Positions 54,425-62,817 of a stretch of 64,000 nt of DNA are shown here, in pieces. Position numbers and translations under genes: made by a program. Position 1 is the stretch's first letter. Each line of letters opens with the position of its first letter. Origin of the DNA: an uncultured Bacilli bacterium (GTDB taxonomy: Bacteria; Bacillota_I; Bacilli_A; RF39; UBA660); assembly GCA_934100165.1 (NCBI GenBank), contig CAKOPN010000004.1, positions 62,001-126,000 of the forward strand. Reading direction: 5' to 3'. The notes under the pieces are model-generated. The model ran no database searches. It was not told the DNA's origin and saw nothing but the letters and a program-made list of their open reading frames with translations.

Positions 54425-54425
54425 T

Positions 54426-55451
54426 TTAATTTACCTCCATATCAAACAAACTGTTTTGATGATTTATATTTAAATGTTTATATCCTTTATCTGTTACTAC
54501 TCTTCCTCTTGGTGTTCTTTTTAATAATCCTGTTTGTAAAAGATAAGGTTCATAAACGTCTTCTATTGTTGTTACTTCTTCTCCTATTACACTGGCAATT
54601 GATTCAACTCCTACAGGGCCACCATTGAATTTTTCTACTATAGTCTTTAAAAGTTGATAGTCAACATCATCTAAGCCCATGTCATCTACTTTAAGTCTTT
54701 CTAATGCTTTTTTGGTTACTTCTAGGTCAATTTCTTCTTTCCCATCTACTATAGCAAAGTCTCTTACACGTTTAAAGATTCTATTTGCTATTCTTGGTGT
54801 TCCTCTACTACGTGATGCAAGTTCCATAGCAGCATCATCTGATATTGGAGAATTCAACACTCTTGCAGTTCTTTTAACAATTAGATTTAACTCTTCTGGT
54901 GTATAGTACTGCATTTTAGCGACTATTCCGAATCTATCACGAAGTGGTGCTGTTAAGTCTCCCGCTCTAGTTGTGGCACCAACTAATGTAAATGGTGGAA
55001 GGTTTATTCTTATGTTTCTTGAGTTTCCATCATTGCCAATTATGATATCAAGTACAAAATCTTCCATAGCAGAATATAAGATTTCTTCCACATATGATGG
55101 TATTCTATGAATCTCATCAATAAATAAAACATCGCCTGGTTCAAGTGAAGAAAGTATTGCTGCAAGATCTCCTGACTTTTCAATACTTGGTCCACTAGCC
55201 ATTTTAATATTGCTCCCTAGTTCATTAGCAATAATGTTAGCAAGTGTTGTTTTTCCTAAACCTGGTGGACCATATAATAAAACATGATCCAAACTTTCTT
55301 TTCTCTTTTTAGCAGATTCAATAAAAACTTTTATGTTTTCTTTTACGTCTTTTTGACCAATATACTCATCTAGATGTTCTGGTCTTATATTTTCTTCGAG
55401 TTCTACATCTTCAGTACTTTCTTCTTCTGTTAGAATATCATTTTTACTCAT
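54426..55451 (-). CDS. ruvB: Holliday junction branch migration ATPase RuvB
   Basis: 341 residues: LRPEHLDEYIGQ-type start (IRPEHLDEYIGQKDVKENI), Walker A LLYGPPGLGKTTLA, Walker B FIDEIHRI, GATTRAGDLTAPLRDRFG and the C-terminal winged helix (EPYLLQTGLLKRTPRGRV). It drives branch migration with RuvA, encoded directly upstream. AGGAGG supports the ATG. Confidence 0.98.
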   Translation of the reverse strand: MSKNDILTEEESTEDVELEENIRPEHLDEYIGQKDVKENIKVFIESAKKRKESLDHVLLYGPPGLGKTTLANIIANELGSNIKMASGPSIEKSGDLAAILSSLEPGDVLFIDEIHRIPSYVEEILYSAMEDFVLDIIIGNDGNSRNIRINLPPFTLVGATTRAGDLTAPLRDRFGIVAKMQYYTPEELNLIVKRTARVLNSPISDDAAMELASRSRGTPRIANRIFKRVRDFAIVDGKEEIDLEVTKKALERLKVDDMGLDDVDYQLLKTIVEKFNGGPVGVESIASVIGEEVTTIEDVYEPYLLQTGLLKRTPRGRVVTDKGYKHLNINHQNSLFDMEVN

Positions 55452-55466
55452 TTAAAGACCTCCTAT

Positions 55467-56024
55467 CTATTTTAAAAGTAATTTTAAAGCTTCTTTTACT
55501 TGTTCTTCAATAGTAAGTGTTACATCAATTTTTGGAAGAACTGTTTTAAATTCTTTCTCTTTATAACCAAGTCCTTTAAGTACATCAGTTAATTCATCAA
55601 GAGTATTTTCTTCTCCTTCAATTGGTGTAATAGAACCAAGTTTTCCTTTCAAATCAAGAATCATTTGTTTTGCTACTTTATCCCCTATTTTAGGGAACTT
55701 CTTTAAGTAAAGAATGTTTTCTCTTTCAATAGCATCCATAACTCCTTTTACACTGCCTGTTGCAAGTATTGGAAGAGCCATTTTTGCCCCTAAACCTTTT
55801 ACAGATATTAGTTTTAAAAATAATTCTTTTTCTTCAAGTGTTTTAAATCCAAAAAGAGAAATATCATCTTCTCTTACTTGTTCATATATATATACTTTTT
55901 GTTTTTCATCCATAGCAAAAGCATATGGATTAGGTGTGTACACTAAAAAGCCAATTCCATTATTTTCAAGTGTAATATAAGTTCCAGTTATCTCTGTTAC
56001 TGTTCCAATAATATAGTTATACAT
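55467..56024 (-). CDS. ruvA: Holliday junction DNA-binding protein RuvA
   Basis: 185 residues with the OB-fold start YNYIIGTVTEI, YIYEQVREDDISLFGF, the helix-hairpin-helix pair (LISVKGLGAKMALPIL; FPKIGDKVAKQMILDLKGKL) and a C-terminal domain III. It binds four-way junctions and loads RuvB. It is the first gene of the ruvA-ruvB-(136 aa)-queA run; no ruvC is seen, as usual in Bacilli, which use RecU. Confidence 0.96.
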   Translation of the reverse strand: MYNYIIGTVTEITGTYITLENNGIGFLVYTPNPYAFAMDEKQKVYIYEQVREDDISLFGFKTLEEKELFLKLISVKGLGAKMALPILATGSVKGVMDAIERENILYLKKFPKIGDKVAKQMILDLKGKLGSITPIEGEENTLDELTDVLKGLGYKEKEFKTVLPKIDVTLTIEEQVKEALKLLLK

Positions 56025-56205
56025 CTTTTCACCTCTTAATGCATATTATAGCAATTTAGGTCAGTTGTTTCAAGGAAATGCTAACCTTTTTATATCTATT
56101 CTTTAAAAAAAGACAAATATGCTTTTGCCTTTTCTGTTTCATCACTTTTTCTATTTCAATTATAGTGCAAAGGATATATAATATAAAATACATTTGGAGG
56201 ATACT

Positions 56206-56679
56206 ATGTCTAAAATTAGTAATGTACTTACAATGATTGAGTATTTAAGTACTGGTAAAAAATACAGTATAAATGAACTTTCACAACTACTTGAAGTTAC
56301 TCCTAGGATGATTAGAGTATATAAAAATGAAATAGAAAAAGCTGGTATTTATATAGATACCATTAAAGGGCCTTATGGTGGTTATGTCTTAAATCAAAAT
56401 ATAACTGTACCTAAAAGGTTTATTGTACCGAATGATATAGATGTTAATAATAAAGAGTTTTTTAATATGTTTAATAAAGCAATTAAAGAGAAAAGGAAAT
56501 GTTTTATTGAGTATTACTCTAAAGATAGAAAAGAGATTTCTAAACGTATTATACATCCTTATGATTTGATTCTTCTTGGAAATGAATGGGGAGTTGCAGC
56601 TTACTGTGAAGAAAAAGATGAAATAAGACATTTTTTTATAAATCGTGTTAAAAGCATGAAATTATTAGATTTATTTTAA
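56206..56679 (+). CDS. HTH-WYL domain transcriptional regulator (short form)
   Basis: 157 residues: a DeoR-like winged helix (LTMIEYLSTGKKYSINELSQLLEVTPR) followed by a short WYL-type domain (RKCFIEYYSKDRKEI, IHPYDLILLGNEWGVAAYCE, HFFINRVKSMKLL). WYL regulators sense ligands such as nucleotides or nucleic acids and often control stress or defence genes. Full-length members have about 300 residues with a C-terminal extension, absent here. GGAGG is 5 bases before the ATG. The downstream same-strand gene is a Ham1-type NTPase. Confidence 0.85.
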   Translation: MSKISNVLTMIEYLSTGKKYSINELSQLLEVTPRMIRVYKNEIEKAGIYIDTIKGPYGGYVLNQNITVPKRFIVPNDIDVNNKEFFNMFNKAIKEKRKCFIEYYSKDRKEISKRIIHPYDLILLGNEWGVAAYCEEKDEIRHFFINRVKSMKLLDLF

Positions 56680-56739
56680 ACTGACATATATACTTCCTCT
56701 TCTTTTGTTAATATAGTTACAGAAAGGAAAAATGACAAT

Positions 56740-57360
56740 ATGGAAAATTTAACTTACGTTACTGGAAATTATGGAAAATATGTAGCAGTGAAAGATGCTT
56801 TTTCAAAAAGTGGTATTGATATTCATTTCTTTTCTTGTGATTTAGACGAAGCTGATGTCAATGATATTGAGTTTATATCAAAAGGAAAGGCACAAGAAGC
56901 TTTTGAAATTGTTAAAAGCCCTGTCATAGTAGCAGATTGTGGATTTTACATCGAAAATTACCCTGGCAATCCTGGTTACCCTGGTGCCTTTGTAAAAAGA
57001 AGCGGTGTTAGTAGTGATATTGATAAGCTGTTAGAAATAATGAAAGATGTTGACAACAGAGGATGCTACTTTCTAGACTGTCTTACTTTTTATGACGGTA
57101 CCTCATTTGAACAATTCTTTGGCAAAAGTCATGGTAGTCTTGCTAAATGTAAAAAAGGAAATGCTATTAAGAAAGCTAAGTCTAATCTTTGGTATGTTTT
57201 TGTTCCAGATAACTGTGATAAAACTTTAGCAGAAATGACTGATGAAGAAAGAGATAATAGACCTGATAATAGGACTAGTGCTACTTTAGGATTTATCAAA
57301 TGGTATAAAGAGATAAAAAATGAAAAAGTATTAAAAAAGCAAATAAAAAGAAGTGTCTAG
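56740..57360 (+). CDS. Ham1/RdgB-type non-canonical purine NTP pyrophosphatase
   Basis: 206 residues. YVTGNYGKYVAVKDAF (substrate loop), ISKGKAQEAFE, VADCGFYIENYPGNPGYPGAF (catalytic Asp and signature) and a C-terminal NRTSATLGFIKW match the Ham1 family. These enzymes hydrolyse ITP/XTP/dITP to monophosphates. The start (TGNYGKY instead of TxNxxK) and the Pro-rich signature are closer to archaeal/eukaryotic-like branches than to RdgB of Bacillus. It may share a transcript with the WYL regulator 60 bases upstream. Confidence 0.88.
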   Translation: MENLTYVTGNYGKYVAVKDAFSKSGIDIHFFSCDLDEADVNDIEFISKGKAQEAFEIVKSPVIVADCGFYIENYPGNPGYPGAFVKRSGVSSDIDKLLEIMKDVDNRGCYFLDCLTFYDGTSFEQFFGKSHGSLAKCKKGNAIKKAKSNLWYVFVPDNCDKTLAEMTDEERDNRPDNRTSATLGFIKWYKEIKNEKVLKKQIKRSV

Positions 57361-57379
57361 CTATTTAAACACTTCTTTT
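57346..57379. terminator. Bidirectional terminator between the Ham1-type and HD genes
   Basis: Stem AAAAGAAGTGT/ACACTTCTTTT, 11 bp perfect, with the NTPase stop codon in the loop. Runs of A and T on both sides serve both directions. Confidence 0.8.
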
Positions 57380-57890
57380 ATTTCCATATAAAATTTAACA
57401 TTACTATTGCTATTACATTCATATAGCTTAAAACCTTTGCTTTTCTTGAATGAAACACCTCACAGATCGATACACACTTATCAGTTGCTCCAACTATCCA
57501 ACTTTCTATATATTTTGGAGGTCTTGGAGTTACAGGAAACATATGCGTTAAAATCATATCCTTTTCTTTTTCAGTTAAATCGAAATATTTTGATGCAAAC
57601 TTTGCTGCATATTTTGGGTGATTAACTAGTGTTCCCATTTTTTCTCTTATTGTTATGACATCGTTGTCTACTAAGAAAAAGTCATGTAAAAGTGCGCCAC
57701 GTGCTACTTGTTCATAATCAAGACCAAGCATTTTAGCTACTTTATATGAATAATATGATACCCTTCCTGAATGATCATATCTATTAAGACCATGGTGGGC
57801 GATATCTTTCGTTTTAATAAACTCCTCATTTTCTAGTATATCATTTACAATATCTAGATATTTCTTTTCTCTATCTGAAATTTCTTTCAT
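57378..57890 (-). CDS. HD-domain phosphohydrolase
   Basis: 170 residues with HD-superfamily motifs: DHSGRVSYYSYKVAKMLGL, GALLHDFF (metal His-Asp), HPKYAAKF and a later TDKC. The layout matches small uncharacterised HD proteins of Firmicutes that act on nucleotides or similar phosphoesters. No signal peptide; the C-terminal end (VIAIVMLNFIWK) is hydrophobic. Converges on the Ham1-type gene. Substrate unknown. Confidence 0.82.
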   Translation of the reverse strand: MKEISDREKKYLDIVNDILENEEFIKTKDIAHHGLNRYDHSGRVSYYSYKVAKMLGLDYEQVARGALLHDFFLVDNDVITIREKMGTLVNHPKYAAKFASKYFDLTEKEKDMILTHMFPVTPRPPKYIESWIVGATDKCVSICEVFHSRKAKVLSYMNVIAIVMLNFIWK

Positions 57891-58022
57891 AAATTTATCA
57901 ACCTCATACTACAATGAATAATATGTATCCATTGGTTCATTTATACATACTGAATCATTATACCACATTTTTGAAAAAAGTCAAAATTTCAAGGTAAAAC
58001 AGACACGCAATGTAATAAAATC

Positions 58023-58051
58023 TTGCAAAATATGAAGAAATATGATATAAT
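58023..58051 (+). promoter_or_regulatory. Promoter of the sigma factor gene
   Basis: TTGCAA (58023-58028), 17-base spacer and TATAAT (58046-58051), with TG at the extended -10 position. Confidence 0.7.
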
Positions 58052-58102
58052 GTGCGCAATTAAAGGGACTGGGTAAAAGAGTACTTTAAGGGGGTAAAAA
58101 TT

Positions 58103-59731
58103 GTGAGTGGAAATAGTAGTGAATTATTTATTGAGGGTCTTCCTGGTTCACTCTCTCAAGAAGAATCAGACAAATTATTTGAAATGGCTAGACAAGGAGA
58201 CAAAGAAGCTCGAAATGAGTTGATTTTACATAATGTTAAGTTGGTTATGTATGAAGTAAAAAAACGTTTTGGTTTTACTGGCTTTGATGTAGAGGATTTA
58301 GTTTCAGTTGGAAATATTGGACTTATAAAAGCTGTAGAATCATTTGATAGAGAAAAAGGATTCAACTTTAGCTCTTATGCAACACGTTGTATAGATAATG
58401 AAATTTTAATGTATTTAAATAAATCAAGAAGTGAAAAAGTTGATACTAGTCTAGATAAACCTGTTGTTGGTGGACATGATGATGATGAGATGGACATCAT
58501 GGATACAATTAAAGATGACACAGATATAGTTAATGAATGGCTTGCTAAAGAAAGATTTCAAATAATACGTGAGGCTGTAGAAAAGTTGCCAGAACAAGGA
58601 AGAGAAATAATTAAGCTTTATTTTGGGTTTTATAACAATAAAACTTATACTCAAAATGAAATTTCAAGAATATTATCAATTTCTCAATCCGAAGTTTCAA
58701 AGAAAATAAAATTATTTTTGTCAGATTTAAACGTTACATTATATAATGAAGGTGTTATAGATAAAAAATCTTTTGAAAATAGAAGTAGTAATAAGAGAGA
58801 AAGAATAGTTTCAAAAATAAAAGTTAAATCCATTTATGAACATTTTAGTTCCTATGAAAAAGAGCAAGTAGATGCTGCTTTAGAAGATCTAACCGATGAA
58901 GAAAAAAGACTAATTACTTTAAGATATGGTGACAATTTGGAAAATCCAATATCCAATAAAATGGATCCAAAAGAAATAAATGCATTCTATTATAAATTAC
59001 TCGGTAAAATGAAGAAAAAGTTAGCATTGGCAGAATTATTTAAAACACAAGACTTTATTGATAAAACAAGTGAATACTCTGCTGATGAAAAAGTAGTAAA
59101 AGCGTTAAGTGAAGGATATATTGATGGAAAACACTGTTCTCTTTCTACAATTGCAAAATTTCTTGATATAGAAAAAGAGGAAGCGGCAAAACTTTTGGAA
59201 AAAGTAGAAACTTTAGATGCTAATGGAAAAGAAAAATCTGTAAAAACCAACAGAACGGTCAAATCTATTTATGAATATTTTAGTTCTTATACCAAAGAAC
59301 AAATAGATTCTGTTTTAGAAGATCTAACCGATGAAGAAAAAAGACTAATTACTTTAAGATATGGTGAAGATTTAGAAAATCCAATATCTAGTGAAATGAA
59401 CGCTAAGGAAACAAATGCATTTTATTACACATTGTTTCGTAAAATGAAGAAAAAGTTAGCATTGGCAGAATTGCTAAAAACACAAGATTTTATAAATGAA
59501 ACAACTGAATATTCCACTGCTGAAAGAATAGTTAAAGCATTAAAAGGTGGATATATTGATGGGACACATTGTTCTCTTCCAACAATTGCAAGTGTCCTTG
59601 GTATAGAAAAAGAAGAAGCTGCAAAGCTTTTGAAAAATGTAGAGGTTTTGGATGCTAAAAGAAGGGTTCAAACCTCAGAAAACATTTCAAGAACAGATTC
59701 ACCTGTTCTAAGTAAAAAATTAGTGAAGTAA
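58103..59731 (+). CDS. Sigma-70 family sigma factor (SigE/SigK-like core) with duplicated C-terminal extension
   Basis: 542 residues; SigE/SigK-type factors have about 240. Residues 30-110 are region 2 (HNVKLVMYEVKKRFG, DVEDLVSVGNIGLIKAVESFD, FSSYATRCIDNEIL). Residues about 158-210 are region 4 (LPEQGREIIKLYFGF, YTQNEISRILSISQSEVSKK). Then two copies of a unit of about 134 residues follow, at about 241-374 and 386-519, offset 145 residues. Each starts VKSIYE, contains LTDEEKRLITLRYG and MKKKLALAEL, and ends with a helix-turn-helix-like STIAKFLDIEKEEAAKLL. LTDEEKRLITLRYG resembles region 4.1, so the tail looks like extra region-4 modules. The start is GTG with GGGGG 8 bases upstream. Regulon unknown. 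Confidence 0.85.
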   Translation: MSGNSSELFIEGLPGSLSQEESDKLFEMARQGDKEARNELILHNVKLVMYEVKKRFGFTGFDVEDLVSVGNIGLIKAVESFDREKGFNFSSYATRCIDNEILMYLNKSRSEKVDTSLDKPVVGGHDDDEMDIMDTIKDDTDIVNEWLAKERFQIIREAVEKLPEQGREIIKLYFGFYNNKTYTQNEISRILSISQSEVSKKIKLFLSDLNVTLYNEGVIDKKSFENRSSNKRERIVSKIKVKSIYEHFSSYEKEQVDAALEDLTDEEKRLITLRYGDNLENPISNKMDPKEINAFYYKLLGKMKKKLALAELFKTQDFIDKTSEYSADEKVVKALSEGYIDGKHCSLSTIAKFLDIEKEEAAKLLEKVETLDANGKEKSVKTNRTVKSIYEYFSSYTKEQIDSVLEDLTDEEKRLITLRYGEDLENPISSEMNAKETNAFYYTLFRKMKKKLALAELLKTQDFINETTEYSTAERIVKALKGGYIDGTHCSLPTIASVLGIEKEEAAKLLKNVEVLDAKRRVQTSENISRTDSPVLSKKLVK

Positions 59732-59738
59732 ATGAAAG

Positions 59739-59769
59739 AAATCTCAAAGTATAACTTTGAGATTTTTTT
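59739..59769 (+). terminator. Terminator after the sigma factor gene
   Basis: Stem AATCTCAAAGT/ACTTTGAGATT with a 3-base loop, followed by T run. Confidence 0.9.
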
Positions 59770-59801
59770 ATTTCAAAAATTACTGTAGATATTTACATGT
59801 A

Positions 59802-60335
59802 TTATTTACAAGTAAATAATTCTCCATCCTTATAAGCTTCTATTATACTTTCTTTGGTAGTTTTTTCTGCCATATCTTTATTAAGATCTGTAGTTAAATC
59901 ATTAGCTTTAGTAACAGTGATTTTCTTTCCATCTAGTTCTACTGTGCAACTTTTATATCTTTCTGTGCTTACTTTTTCACATGCCTTTTCAAAATATTCT
60001 TTTTCTTTATTCATATCAATGTCATCAATAACATAATCATATTCATCAATGTCTAGATATTTAAGTAGCTTTGAACCACTTTCATTAAAATCATATACTT
60101 TCTTTGTTGTATATTTTACTGCAACTGGACTATTATTTTTCTCTTTTAACTCTTCTTCTGTTAGACGGTATCCACCATTTTCTCTATGTTCTATATCATA
60201 TTTTGTATATTCTGAGTTTCTGTAACACTCATATTTGTTAGTGAACGATTTGATGTCATCACTATTTTCTGCATTTTTTCCTTGACACCCTACAACTAAA
60301 AGCGACAATGATAATAATACAAATAATTTTTTCAT
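59802..60335 (-). CDS. Lipoprotein of unknown function
   Basis: 177 residues with a lipoprotein signal peptide: MKKLFVLLSLSLLVVGCQG, lipobox LVVGC. The mature part is highly charged, with an acidic Asp/Tyr stretch (YLDIDEYDYVIDDIDMNKEKEYF) and a few Cys. It would be attached to the outer face of the membrane. I do not recognise a family. AAGGAGAG and a good promoter precede it; it appears monocistronic. Confidence 0.75.
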   Translation of the reverse strand: MKKLFVLLSLSLLVVGCQGKNAENSDDIKSFTNKYECYRNSEYTKYDIEHRENGGYRLTEEELKEKNNSPVAVKYTTKKVYDFNESGSKLLKYLDIDEYDYVIDDIDMNKEKEYFEKACEKVSTERYKSCTVELDGKKITVTKANDLTTDLNKDMAEKTTKESIIEAYKDGELFTCK

Positions 60336-60364
60336 ATATACTCTCCTTCTAATTATATAACTTA

Positions 60365-60393
60365 ATTATATAAGAAGAACATAAAAAAAACAA
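60365..60393 (-). promoter_or_regulatory. Promoter of the lipoprotein gene
   Basis: On the minus strand TTGTTT (60388-60393), 17-base spacer and TATAAT (60365-60370); a second TATATAAT-like copy lies slightly downstream. Confidence 0.55.
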
Positions 60394-60647
60394 TTAAAAA
60401 TGACTTTTAGTAAATTTTGTTCAAAAAAAGAGGCCTATTTTGTTAGGCCTTTATCTATATAAACGCTATTAACGTAGCGTCCCTTATATATTATGTTTTA
60501 ATTTCGTTTAATGTTACTTTTTTATATTATTTACTAAACAAAAATAATTATTCTACTTTAACGCACAATGTCTTCCTGCTTGGCTTAACATTTTACCAAT
60601 ATCCATATATGTTTTAATTTGATATTTAACTACATAATAATAAATAA
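60394..60647 (-). other. Gene-free stretch with two hairpins; possible small RNA
   Basis: No convincing protein gene. On the minus strand it ends with two structures: ACGCTA-N6-TAGCGT (60463-60480) and AGGCCTA-N6-TAGGCCT (60431-60450), the latter followed by CTTTTTTT like a terminator. The nearest gene end upstream already has its own terminator, so this second one may belong to a short independent RNA. A 17-codon frame (MDIGKMLSQAGRHCALK) lies inside but is too short to support. No known RNA family is recognised. Confidence 0.3.
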
Positions 60648-60672
60648 CAAAAAAAGAGTATTTTTTACTCTT
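60648..60672 (-). terminator. Terminator after the CYTH-like gene
   Basis: On the minus strand AAGAGTA pairs with TACTCTT across a 5-base loop, followed by T7. Confidence 0.75.
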
Positions 60673-60682
60673 CACTTCAATA

Positions 60683-61255
60683 TTAATTATTATCATTTAA
60701 TGCTATCAGTAATTTTTTAGCAAAATATTCATTATCTTTAATGCAAATATTATATTTACTAAATACATTTTTCATTTCTTCGATATTTTTATACTTCTTA
60801 TTTATATATTCACAATTTTCTTCTATTTCTATGTACAAATATTTATCATTAACTTCTTGAACCACTAATTCATCTTCCTTATTACTATAGACAGATAATT
60901 TATCATTTAATCTGATTACTTCCTTAAATCCAAATGATTTTAACAGCTCTATTGCTTCTTCTATATTGTTAATATCACAATCTAATTTACCATTTTTACT
61001 AATATTACCATTTTTATCAATTTCTTTATATTTGTGTGTTATTTTTTTTATTACTTTTTCCTTCGTTATTATTTCACGAATCAATATACAATCTTTTATA
61101 AATTCATTATTATTTAAACTTTTATTATCTTTAGAAAAGTATATATCATTTACGCAATATTCTTCTTTCAAATTAAATCCGTTATTATGCAATTTAGAAA
61201 CCAATTCATCCTTTGTATCAGTAACTATGACAGTTACCTCATTTTCATATTTCAA
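60683..61255 (-). CDS. CYTH-like (triphosphate tunnel-fold) protein
   Basis: 190 residues with an alternation of acidic and basic strands as in CYTH/triphosphatase proteins: ILIREIITKEKVIKKITHK, then NIEEAIELLKSFGFKEVIRLNDKLSVY and ELVVQEVNDKYLYIEIEEN. Members bind or hydrolyse triphosphorylated compounds (ThTP, polyphosphate) or act as class IV cyclases. The usual N-terminal ExExK is not clear, so activity is uncertain. The long frame begins at a TTG that includes the AGGAGG; the TTG at 61255, 8 bases after that AGGAGG, is the better start. It follows the YhcG-like gene by 26 bases. Confidence 0.65.
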   Translation of the reverse strand: MKYENEVTVIVTDTKDELVSKLHNNGFNLKEEYCVNDIYFSKDNKSLNNNEFIKDCILIREIITKEKVIKKITHKYKEIDKNGNISKNGKLDCDINNIEEAIELLKSFGFKEVIRLNDKLSVYSNKEDELVVQEVNDKYLYIEIEENCEYINKKYKNIEEMKNVFSKYNICIKDNEYFAKKLLIALNDNN

Positions 61256-61281
61256 CGTAATTACCTCCTGTATCAATTATA

Positions 61282-62172
61282 TCATACCAATTCATATTCT
61301 CTTACAGCCATTCTATCATCTGAACAATATTCAATAACAAATTTATTCTCTTTCTTGCAAATCAATATACCTATTGTATTGTTATTACTTATTTCTTTTA
61401 TATTACTATCTATATAATTCATGTATTTTTGAACCTGTGAAATATACTCTACTTTAAACTCAGTTACTTTAAGTTCTACAACTACATACGCATTATATTT
61501 TATATTAAAAAATAATAAATCTATTTTATGATAACTATCTTTAATCTTAATTTTATATTCACTACCAATAAAACAAAAACTATTACCAAGTTCTTTCATA
61601 AATGATTCTATATCTTCTAATATTAACTGATGTAATGTTTTTTCATTAATTATATTTATATTATTTTTATTCTTAATTAAGATTGGATTTGGCACTAAAT
61701 CTTTTACTTCCAATTTATTATTATTTATTAGTTTATACTTTGCTTCAATTGGTAACCTTTCATATTCATTAGATTTAATTTTGTTTCTTAATGTTCTTAC
61801 ATCAATTCTTTGGTTAATAATTATATATAAATAATAATATAATTTATTAATATCTTTAATTGGCAACAGTTCTGTATAATGACTCCATGTTAAATGTGTC
61901 GACAACGTCGACACTTTTTCATTACTAAATGTTATATAAAATTGTTTCATTCTATATAATGTTCTTCTATTATATTTCTTACCAACTTCTAATACTAATT
62001 TTTTTGAATACTCGTCAATTATATTATCACCATACTTACCACCAGCTTCATTTAATAATCTACCTATTTCAAAATATGTAATAACTTTATATCTTTCCTT
62101 TGAATAATCTTTAACCTTTTCATATATCTCATTATCTATTATTTTATTTTTTATCTCATTATAATAATTCAT
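61282..62172 (-). CDS. YhcG/DUF1016-type PD-(D/E)xK nuclease domain protein
   Basis: 296 residues. The N-terminal part matches the DUF1016 N domain (YFEIGRLLNEAGGKYGDNIIDEYSKKL, NRRTLYRMKQFY, LTWSHYTELLPI). The C-terminal part is the nuclease-like domain with KIDLLFFN and YVVVELKVTEF, the Asp and Glu-x-Lys of PD-(D/E)xK. Such genes are common in mobile or defence-rich regions and near restriction systems, but the function is not settled. Codons are very AT-rich, fitting acquired DNA. A perfect 8-bp palindrome lies inside the gene at 61896-61914. Confidence 0.85.
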   Translation of the reverse strand: MNYYNEIKNKIIDNEIYEKVKDYSKERYKVITYFEIGRLLNEAGGKYGDNIIDEYSKKLVLEVGKKYNRRTLYRMKQFYITFSNEKVSTLSTHLTWSHYTELLPIKDINKLYYYLYIIINQRIDVRTLRNKIKSNEYERLPIEAKYKLINNNKLEVKDLVPNPILIKNKNNINIINEKTLHQLILEDIESFMKELGNSFCFIGSEYKIKIKDSYHKIDLLFFNIKYNAYVVVELKVTEFKVEYISQVQKYMNYIDSNIKEISNNNTIGILICKKENKFVIEYCSDDRMAVREYELV

Positions 62173-62186
62173 TTTTATTCTTCTTC

Positions 62187-62762
62187 CTATTGTGAATACG
62201 TTTTAATCTTATAGCCACTTTTATTTAATTTAATTTCAATGCTTCCATCTAAATCAGTTCTGTAAATCTTGCTATCTTTTAATATATCTAATACTGATTC
62301 CTTTGGATGACCATATCTATTATTTTTACCAACACTAATTATGGAATACTTTGGTTTTATCTCATCAATAAATTTTTTATCACTACTTGTCTTAGATCCA
62401 TGATGTCCTACTTTAAGTACATCTATATCACTTATATTATATTTATCTAAAATATCTTTTTCTTTCTCTATTCCAGAATCTCCCATAAACGTGAATTTAT
62501 ATCCATCTATTTCGGTATAAATAACATTTGAATTATCATTTTTATTATCATATTCTTTTGTTTGTAAGAAATATAATTTGTTATTATCAATATTTAGTTC
62601 TTTAATACAAAAATAATATTTTATTTTTTTCTTATTTAATACTTTAATTAGTTCTTTTTCTAAATCGTTAAACTCTCCACAATTAAATATTACTTTTTCT
62701 ACTTTAAAATTATTAACTATGTTAATAGATCCACCTATATGGTCGTAGTCTCCATGTGGAGA
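62187..62762 (-). pseudogene. Metallo-beta-lactamase/ComEC-C-terminal-like protein, 5'-truncated
   Basis: The reading frame runs from SPHGDYDHIGGS (the HxHxDH-type metal motif, second half) through FTFMGDSGIEKE, VLKVGHHGSKTSS and a C-terminal YGHPKESV. This is the ComEC/Rec2 C-terminal MBL type, but everything before SPHGD is missing: the in-frame codon just upstream is TAG. The expected preceding 60-100 residues, with the DVGQGDS-type start, are not found. An internal ATG at 62486 could make a 99-residue fragment, unlikely to be active. A 20-base palindrome lies exactly at the break. Confidence 0.75.
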
Positions 62763-62765
62763 CTA
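62746..62765. repeat. Perfect palindrome at the truncation point of the MBL gene
   Basis: TAGTCTCCA-TG-TGGAGACTA: 9-bp arms with 2 bases between. It overlaps the codons for the histidine motif and creates the stop codon in frame. This suggests a rearrangement junction. Confidence 0.6.
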
Positions 62766-62791
62766 GCGTTTATGCATATGAATTTTAGCAA

Positions 62792-62817
62792 AGAAAAAGA
62801 ACTATCATATTGATAGT
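62792..62817 (-). terminator. Terminator after the S41 peptidase gene
   Basis: Stem ACTATCA/TGATAGT with a 3-base loop over the stop codon, followed by TCTTTTTC on the minus strand. Confidence 0.7.

Noticed and set aside
53000..56100. preQ1 riboswitch near queA
   Set aside because: No leader longer than a few bases exists ahead of queA and nothing in the ruvA upstream region resembles the aptamer.
60541..60610. 17-codon frame MDIGKMLSQAGRHCALK on the minus strand
   Set aside because: No ribosome binding site and too short to support; left as part of the possible RNA region.
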